64,000 nt of DNA from Bacillota bacterium (GTDB lineage Bacteria; Bacillota; Bacilli; Paenibacillales; NBRC-103111). The notes under the pieces were generated by a model that did not search any database, was not told the DNA's origin, and was given only the letters and a program-made list of their open reading frames with translations. This document shows, in pieces, positions 60,217 to 64,000 of the stretch (positions are counted from its first letter, which is position 1; every line of letters starts with the position of its first letter). Where the stretch lies: the NCBI GenBank assembly GCA_023388055.1, contig JAEWGW010000025.1:372001-436000 (forward strand), given 5' to 3'. The position numbers were made by a program, and so were the translations under genes.

Positions 60217-60264
60217 ATGGAAACACATACCTTACTATTTTGGAGAGAGTTGGCGGGTACATGA
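60217..60264 (+). CDS. 15-codon leader peptide coupled to sulP
   Basis: A short ORF, METHTLLFWRELAGT, starts at ATG 60217 directly behind a strong AGGAGGG (60209-60215). Its TGA overlaps the sulP start (ACATGA; ATG 60261, TGA 60262-60264). sulP has only GGAGAG/GGCGGG purine runs before its own start, at poor spacing. Ribosomes finishing the leader would therefore be delivered to sulP. No attenuator hairpin was found. The peptide has no run of one amino acid that would suggest tRNA sensing. Coding is inferred from layout only. Confidence 0.6.
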   Translation: METHTLLFWRELAGT

Positions 60265-62042
60265 AGATCAGATGGTCAGGAAGATATGCCGGTTATAACC
60301 CCAATGCCTTGCGCAAGGACGTGATATCGGGCCTGATTGTGGGAATTATCGCCATCCCTCTGGGGATGGCTTTTGCTATTGCATCGGGGGTTAAGCCGGA
60401 ATACGGCATTTATACCACAGTGGTGGCGGGGATACTGATCTCCCTCCTGGGCGGTTCACGCTTTCAGATCGGGGGGCCTACGGGAGCCTTTATTCCGATT
60501 CTGTTCGCCATTGTCATGGAATACGGATATGAGAACCTTCTGGTGGCCGGCTTTATGGCCGGTGTGCTGATGCTTCTTATGGGGCTGCTCCGTTTGGGCG
60601 CTCTGATGAAATTTATCCCACGCTCGGTCACCATCGGGTTTACTGCGGGAATTGCGGTGACGATTTTTGCCGGTCAGATTGCCAGCTTTCTGGGGCTGAA
60701 GGATGTGGCCAAGCATGAGCATTTTATCGATAATATGAAGGAAATCGGACTGCGTATGCCCAGCTGGAATCCGGCGGCGGTGGCGGTGGCGGGCATCTGC
60801 CTGGCGGCAATTCTGCTGACCCCCCGGTTTTTTCCCAAGGTGCCGGGTTCCTTGGTTGGTCTGGTGATCTCCACGATTGCCGGTGTCCTGTTCTTCAGCG
60901 GAGATGTGGCTACTATCGGCTCCACCTACGGGGCCATTCCCAGCTCGCTGCCCGCATTGAAGCTGCCGGATTTCAGCCTGGATAACATGATGAATTTGTG
61001 GAAGCCTGCTTTGATCATCGCCATGCTGGGCAGCATCGAGTCTCTGCTGTCAGCCGTGGTGGCGGATGGGATGGGCGGCGACCGTCACAACAGCAACCGG
61101 GAGCTGGTGGGGCAGGGGATTGCCAACATGGTAACGCCTCTGTTCGGCGGGATTCCCGCCACCGGAGCGATTGCCCGAACCGCTACCAACATCCGCAACG
61201 GTGCCGTTTCGCCTTTATCCGGTGTATTCCATGGTTTGACGGTGCTGCTGGTTCTGATGCTGTTTGCGCCGTATGCCTCCCATATCCCCTTGGCCAGTAT
61301 GGCTCCCGTGCTGATGGTGGTGGCCTGGAATATGAGCGAACGCAAGGAGTTTGCCCACGTGCTTCGCATCAGAACCGGAGATTCCATCGTGCTGGTTATC
61401 ACCTTCCTGCTGACGGTATTCGCCGATCTGACCCTGGCGGTGGAAATTGGCCTGGCCCTGGCTGCCATTCTCTTCGTGAAACGAATGAGCGAGCTGCTGA
61501 CGGTGGCCAAGGTGCTGCCTGACATGGATAATAAATTTTCCAAGGTACGGCCTCATGTGGTGACGGATTCCCATGACTGTCCGCAGATCAGCATGTTTAC
61601 GGTGGAGGGAGCGCTGTTCTTCGGCGCGGCCAAGCATTTTGAGAACACGATTATGCAGACCATGCACCGCAAGCCCAAGGTCATGATTCTGTTGATGAAA
61701 AAGGTTCCTTTTATGGATATCACGGGGGAACGGAATTTGTCCGCATTGGTCCGGTACGTCTCCGCTTCAGGAGGAACGGTGCTGATCTCGGGCATCCAGA
61801 AGCAGCCTCTGGACATGATGGCCAATACCGGCCTGCTTGCCAAGCTGGGGGAACAGCAGCTGTTCGAGCATACGGGAGATGCCATTGATTATGCTCTGAC
61901 CCGGCTGGACATGGGCCGATGCGCCGGCTGCAAGCATTTTGCTTTCCGGGAATGTGCCGAATTTTCGGGTGTTCCGGCAGTGCAGCCAGGCTTCGGAGCC
62001 AAAGCCGCTGCGGCGAAGAAGAAGGTTAATCTGGGCGTGTAG
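60261..62042 (+). CDS. SulP-family anion transporter with STAS domain
   Basis: A 593-residue membrane protein of the SulP family (sulfate/bicarbonate/other anions). The N-terminal transport core has 12-14 spans, beginning with ALRKDVISGLIVGIIAIPLG (about 12-31) and containing the family blocks QIGGPTGAFIPILF, ESLLSAVVADGMGGDRHNSN and NMVTPLFGGIPATGAIARTA. A cytoplasmic STAS domain follows (about 440-560: ISMFTVEGALFFGAAKHFEN). An extra tail carries GRCAGCKHFAFREC, a three-cysteine motif not usual for SulP. It likely imports anions by proton or sodium symport; the substrate is not set by sequence. The ATG at 60261 is chosen because homology begins there and it overlaps the leader ORF stop. Confidence 0.92.
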   Translation: MKIRWSGRYAGYNPNALRKDVISGLIVGIIAIPLGMAFAIASGVKPEYGIYTTVVAGILISLLGGSRFQIGGPTGAFIPILFAIVMEYGYENLLVAGFMAGVLMLLMGLLRLGALMKFIPRSVTIGFTAGIAVTIFAGQIASFLGLKDVAKHEHFIDNMKEIGLRMPSWNPAAVAVAGICLAAILLTPRFFPKVPGSLVGLVISTIAGVLFFSGDVATIGSTYGAIPSSLPALKLPDFSLDNMMNLWKPALIIAMLGSIESLLSAVVADGMGGDRHNSNRELVGQGIANMVTPLFGGIPATGAIARTATNIRNGAVSPLSGVFHGLTVLLVLMLFAPYASHIPLASMAPVLMVVAWNMSERKEFAHVLRIRTGDSIVLVITFLLTVFADLTLAVEIGLALAAILFVKRMSELLTVAKVLPDMDNKFSKVRPHVVTDSHDCPQISMFTVEGALFFGAAKHFENTIMQTMHRKPKVMILLMKKVPFMDITGERNLSALVRYVSASGGTVLISGIQKQPLDMMANTGLLAKLGEQQLFEHTGDAIDYALTRLDMGRCAGCKHFAFRECAEFSGVPAVQPGFGAKAAAAKKKVNLGV

Positions 62043-62122
62043 GAGCTGACCGGCAGCCCCAAAAGCACCTCCTGCAGCTTTTCCGCATATGGATAAAGGA
62101 GAACTTGCGGAAAAAGGGGTGC

Positions 62123-62434
62123 ATGGCATTGATGCAGATGGTTCCAATTCCAGTTGAAGAGGGGAAAATCGCCATAGGTGTGGAGGTCAAGCTTCCCAAA
62201 ACCACCTTATTGGCCGTAGCTACGGATAAAGGCTACATTATGTGCGGCGCGTTGGATGTGGGGCTGCTGAATGACCAGTTAGCCGACCGGAGAATCATTG
62301 CCGGCAGAGCGGTAGGGGTGCGGACACTGGAGCAGCTGCTGGCTGCGCCGCTGGAGTCCGTGACGCATGAGGCCAAGGCGTTGGGCATTGAGCCGGGTAT
62401 GAGCGGTCTGGAGGCCATCAAACGGATGTTTTGA
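62123..62434 (+). CDS. yunC: YunC-like protein (DUF1805)
   Basis: A 103-residue cytoplasmic protein of the DUF1805/YunC family. The signature is VEVKLPKTTLLAVATDKGYI followed by MCGALDVGLLN, then RRIIAGRAVGVRTLEQLL and APLESVTHEAKALGIEPGMS. B. subtilis YunC has the same length and no assigned function. The start at ATG 62123 follows AAGGGG closely; ATG 62132 and TTG 62105 (behind AAAGGAG) are alternatives. It lies 80 bases after sulP with no terminator seen between them, so it may be cotranscribed. A terminator follows. Confidence 0.9.
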   Translation: MALMQMVPIPVEEGKIAIGVEVKLPKTTLLAVATDKGYIMCGALDVGLLNDQLADRRIIAGRAVGVRTLEQLLAAPLESVTHEAKALGIEPGMSGLEAIKRMF

Positions 62435-62459
62435 CATGGCCCCCAAAGGGAGAAATATG

Positions 62460-62497
62460 AACAGGAGCATTCCGTCATGGAACGCTCCTGTTTTTGT
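62460..62497. terminator. Terminator between yunC and ABC permease genes
   Basis: ACAGGAGCATTCC ... GGAACGCTCCTGT stem followed by TTTTTG, placed between convergent stops. Confidence 0.88.
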
Positions 62498-62513
62498 TGT
62501 TTGCAACCGCGTA

Positions 62514-63203
62514 TTATAAGGTGGTTTTGCGTATAAGGCTAAAGGACAAGCCAATGTAGACTACGGTAACCAGGGATAACAGGGAGATGATGCGGATGGC
62601 TCCCAAATCGACGATAGCCTTCAGAATATCCGCCCACCATCCGTTGTAAGTAGCCATCAGCGAAAATACGGTGAAAACAATGAACAGCAATCCCAGAATG
62701 ACGGTGGACTTGGTGCCGCCCATTTTCCGGTAGAGGCAGCTGATAAGAAACCCGCTGAAGAACAGATGCATAATGAGGGAAAAGTAGAACCACAGCTCAC
62801 TTATAAAACCGTAATCGCTGATAAAATACAGCCGGAAGAAGTAGAAGCTTTGGAACCAGCCTCCAATTTGGCCTTCAATGGCGGACATGATCACGATGAT
62901 CAAAGCGGAAACCAGGCTGGCCGCCCCGGCTACGGCAACTGTACCCCAGAAATAGTCGGTCCGGCGGACGCTCAGCCCAAGTGCAAAGGGGAAGGTCTGA
63001 TTCAGGATGATCAACCCGATGATCATAAAGTAGATGAAGATCGAGGCCATACCGCCTGTACTTACTGTGCTGTTGTCGTCATGAATGGCACTGGTAGTGA
63101 GAAGGTTGATCAGAAAATTGCCGCCCACAATGATCCAGGGCAAATACAGCCAGGAAAACAGGTCTTTGCTTTGCATGCGCATTACATTCAGGGTGCGGTT
63201 CAT
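62514..63203 (-). CDS. ABC transporter permease
   Basis: A 229-residue integral membrane protein with about six spans, for example FSWLYLPWIIVGGNFLINLL, GGMASIFIYFMIIGLIILNQ, VAVAGAASLVSALIIVIMSA and the last ISLLSLVTVVYIGLSFSLI. Between spans 2 and 3 it has PFALGLSVRRTDYFWGTV, a motif of permeases paired with YtrB/YtrE-like ATPases that often respond to cell-envelope stress. ATG 63203 is 9 bases after AAAGGAG, and it overlaps the stop of the ATPase gene by four bases. Substrate and direction are unknown. A GntR (YtrA-like) repressor often begins such operons, but the window ends before it. Confidence 0.85.
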   Translation of the reverse strand: MNRTLNVMRMQSKDLFSWLYLPWIIVGGNFLINLLTTSAIHDDNSTVSTGGMASIFIYFMIIGLIILNQTFPFALGLSVRRTDYFWGTVAVAGAASLVSALIIVIMSAIEGQIGGWFQSFYFFRLYFISDYGFISELWFYFSLIMHLFFSGFLISCLYRKMGGTKSTVILGLLFIVFTVFSLMATYNGWWADILKAIVDLGAIRIISLLSLVTVVYIGLSFSLIRKTTL

Positions 63204-64000
63204 TTGGAAGCAGCTCCTTTCGGGGCGGTTTTGTTCTCTTGGGTCAAATGGATAATCAGCTGCTGCAGGGATACCGGCGTCAACTCCAGACCCTGGTCCG
63301 CTGCCAGCTTCCGGTCGGAGACGCTTATGCTGCCCATAACGGTAGCCGTGGCCAGTGCTCCCAGAGAATCGCGGCTCAGCACTTGTCTGCCGTGGATGAA
63401 ATCATCCAGCACGGAGGCGCGTCCGGCAATGCTGAAGGCTCTGCCGCGGAGCTGCTCGGCATCTTCATTGAGAATGATTCTGCCTTGGTCAATGAGGAAC
63501 ACATGCTCCAGCATCTGGCTGACCTCATCAATAAGATGGGTGGACAGCACAACCGTGCGGGGATGCTCTGTGAAATCCTCCAGCAGGCGGTTATAGAACA
63601 AATTCCGGGCTACGGCATCCAGCCCCAGATACGGCTCGTCAAAGATGGTTAGCGGCGCCCGGCTGGCCAGCCCGATAATGATCCCCACCGCGGAGAGCAT
63701 CCCCCGGGAGAGCTTCTTGATCCGGCGCTTCAGGGGAAGCTGGAAATCCTCGATCAGGGAGTAGGCAAAGTCCCGGTCCCAGTTAGGATGGAACAGCTCC
63801 GCTACATCCAACGCATCCTTGACCTGATAGCTGTCGGGATACTTCTGGCTTTCCTTGACAAAGGAGATCCGGCTGAGGACGTTGTTGTTCTCATACGGCT
63901 CCTCCCCGAAAACATGCAGGCTGCCGGAGCTGGGAAACAGCTGGCTGGTGATCATATGCATGATGGTGGTTTTGCCGGCGCCATTGCGGCCCAGCAGTCC
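63200..64000 (-). CDS. ABC transporter ATPase (5' end outside window)
   Basis: The gene is partial: the reading frame continues to base 64000, where it codes GLLGRNGAGKTTIMHMI, containing Walker A (GRNGAGKTT). Other motifs are the signature KLSRGML (LSRGM in place of LSGGQ), Walker B LTIFDEPYLGLD, the H-loop STHLID and a C-terminal regulatory-like tail. About 267 residues are visible, and only some 30 or so N-terminal residues should be missing. It energises the permease encoded by the overlapping next gene. The apparent internal start at 63961 is not the true one because it would cut off the Walker A lysine. Confidence 0.93.
   Translation of the reverse strand, partial: GLLGRNGAGKTTIMHMITSQLFPSSGSLHVFGEEPYENNNVLSRISFVKESQKYPDSYQVKDALDVAELFHPNWDRDFAYSLIEDFQLPLKRRIKKLSRGMLSAVGIIIGLASRAPLTIFDEPYLGLDAVARNLFYNRLLEDFTEHPRTVVLSTHLIDEVSQMLEHVFLIDQGRIILNEDAEQLRGRAFSIAGRASVLDDFIHGRQVLSRDSLGALATATVMGSISVSDRKLAADQGLELTPVSLQQLIIHLTQENKTAPKGAASK

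Noticed and set aside
60144..60260. Upstream in-frame extension of sulP
   Set aside because: It has no SulP homology and would run through the leader peptide's ribosome site. The start at 60261 fits the family.

Overview
The window looks like chromosomal DNA from an endospore-forming Gram-positive bacterium of the Paenibacillus type. The evidence is a tricistronic gerA/gerB/gerC-type germinant receptor operon, a YhbH sporulation protein, a YpdA-type (bacillithiol) reductase, a T-box leader, a yybP-ykoY leader, S-layer-homology (SLH) anchored giant polysaccharidases, strong GGAGG ribosome sites, frequent TTG/GTG starts and GC-rich coding DNA. The genus is an inference from gene content, not from a marker gene.

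Layout. (1) 1-3.9 kb: a decayed GH43 gene, a ThuA-like protein, minisatellite-rich DNA, a metallophosphoesterase and a small XhlA-like membrane protein. (2) 4-27 kb: a plant cell-wall (pectin/arabinan) block: a secreted PL11 rhamnogalacturonan lyase, a non-catalytic SLH surface protein directly behind it, a nitroreductase, a zinc alcohol dehydrogenase and a CE7 esterase, two ~1630-residue GH43 proteins carrying many binding modules and SLH anchors, then a GH2 beta-galactosidase. Three of these genes share a TGWAAGCGGTTWAW motif upstream. (3) 27-38 kb: YpdA, a membrane-anchored PstS-like protein, a T-box-controlled DAHP synthase/chorismate mutase, a manganese-riboswitch TerC gene, and an unusual cassette of a GntR regulator fused to a solute-binding-protein fold, an SGNH hydrolase and an orphan solute-binding lipoprotein. 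(4) 38-50 kb: RecQ, the ger operon (reverse strand) with a fourth small gene, modA-modB with a separate mop gene and a ModE-like palindrome, yhbH, a phosphodiester glycosidase-like exported protein and small membrane/hypothetical proteins. (5) 50-64 kb: a chemoreceptor whose sensor domain appears cytoplasmic, an Lhr-type giant helicase, a PAS-GGDEF-EAL protein, a SulP transporter preceded by a translationally coupled 15-codon leader, YunC, and an ABC permease/ATPase pair cut by the window end.

How it fits together. The 4-27 kb block reads as cell-surface capture and trimming of pectic side chains: PL11 cuts the rhamnogalacturonan backbone, the GH43 proteins (inferred arabinan/xylan specificity) and the CE7 esterase remove side chains and acetyl groups, and the GH2 enzyme handles galactosides inside the cell. 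Non-coding DNA is notable: at least five different short tandem-repeat blocks and a dispersed family of inverted repeats built on TAACGGA/TCCGTTA sit between genes. The strongest candidates for something not well described are the GntR/solute-binding fusion cassette with its mirrored 15-bp sites, the sulP leader peptide, and the shared operator-like motif of the surface polysaccharidases.
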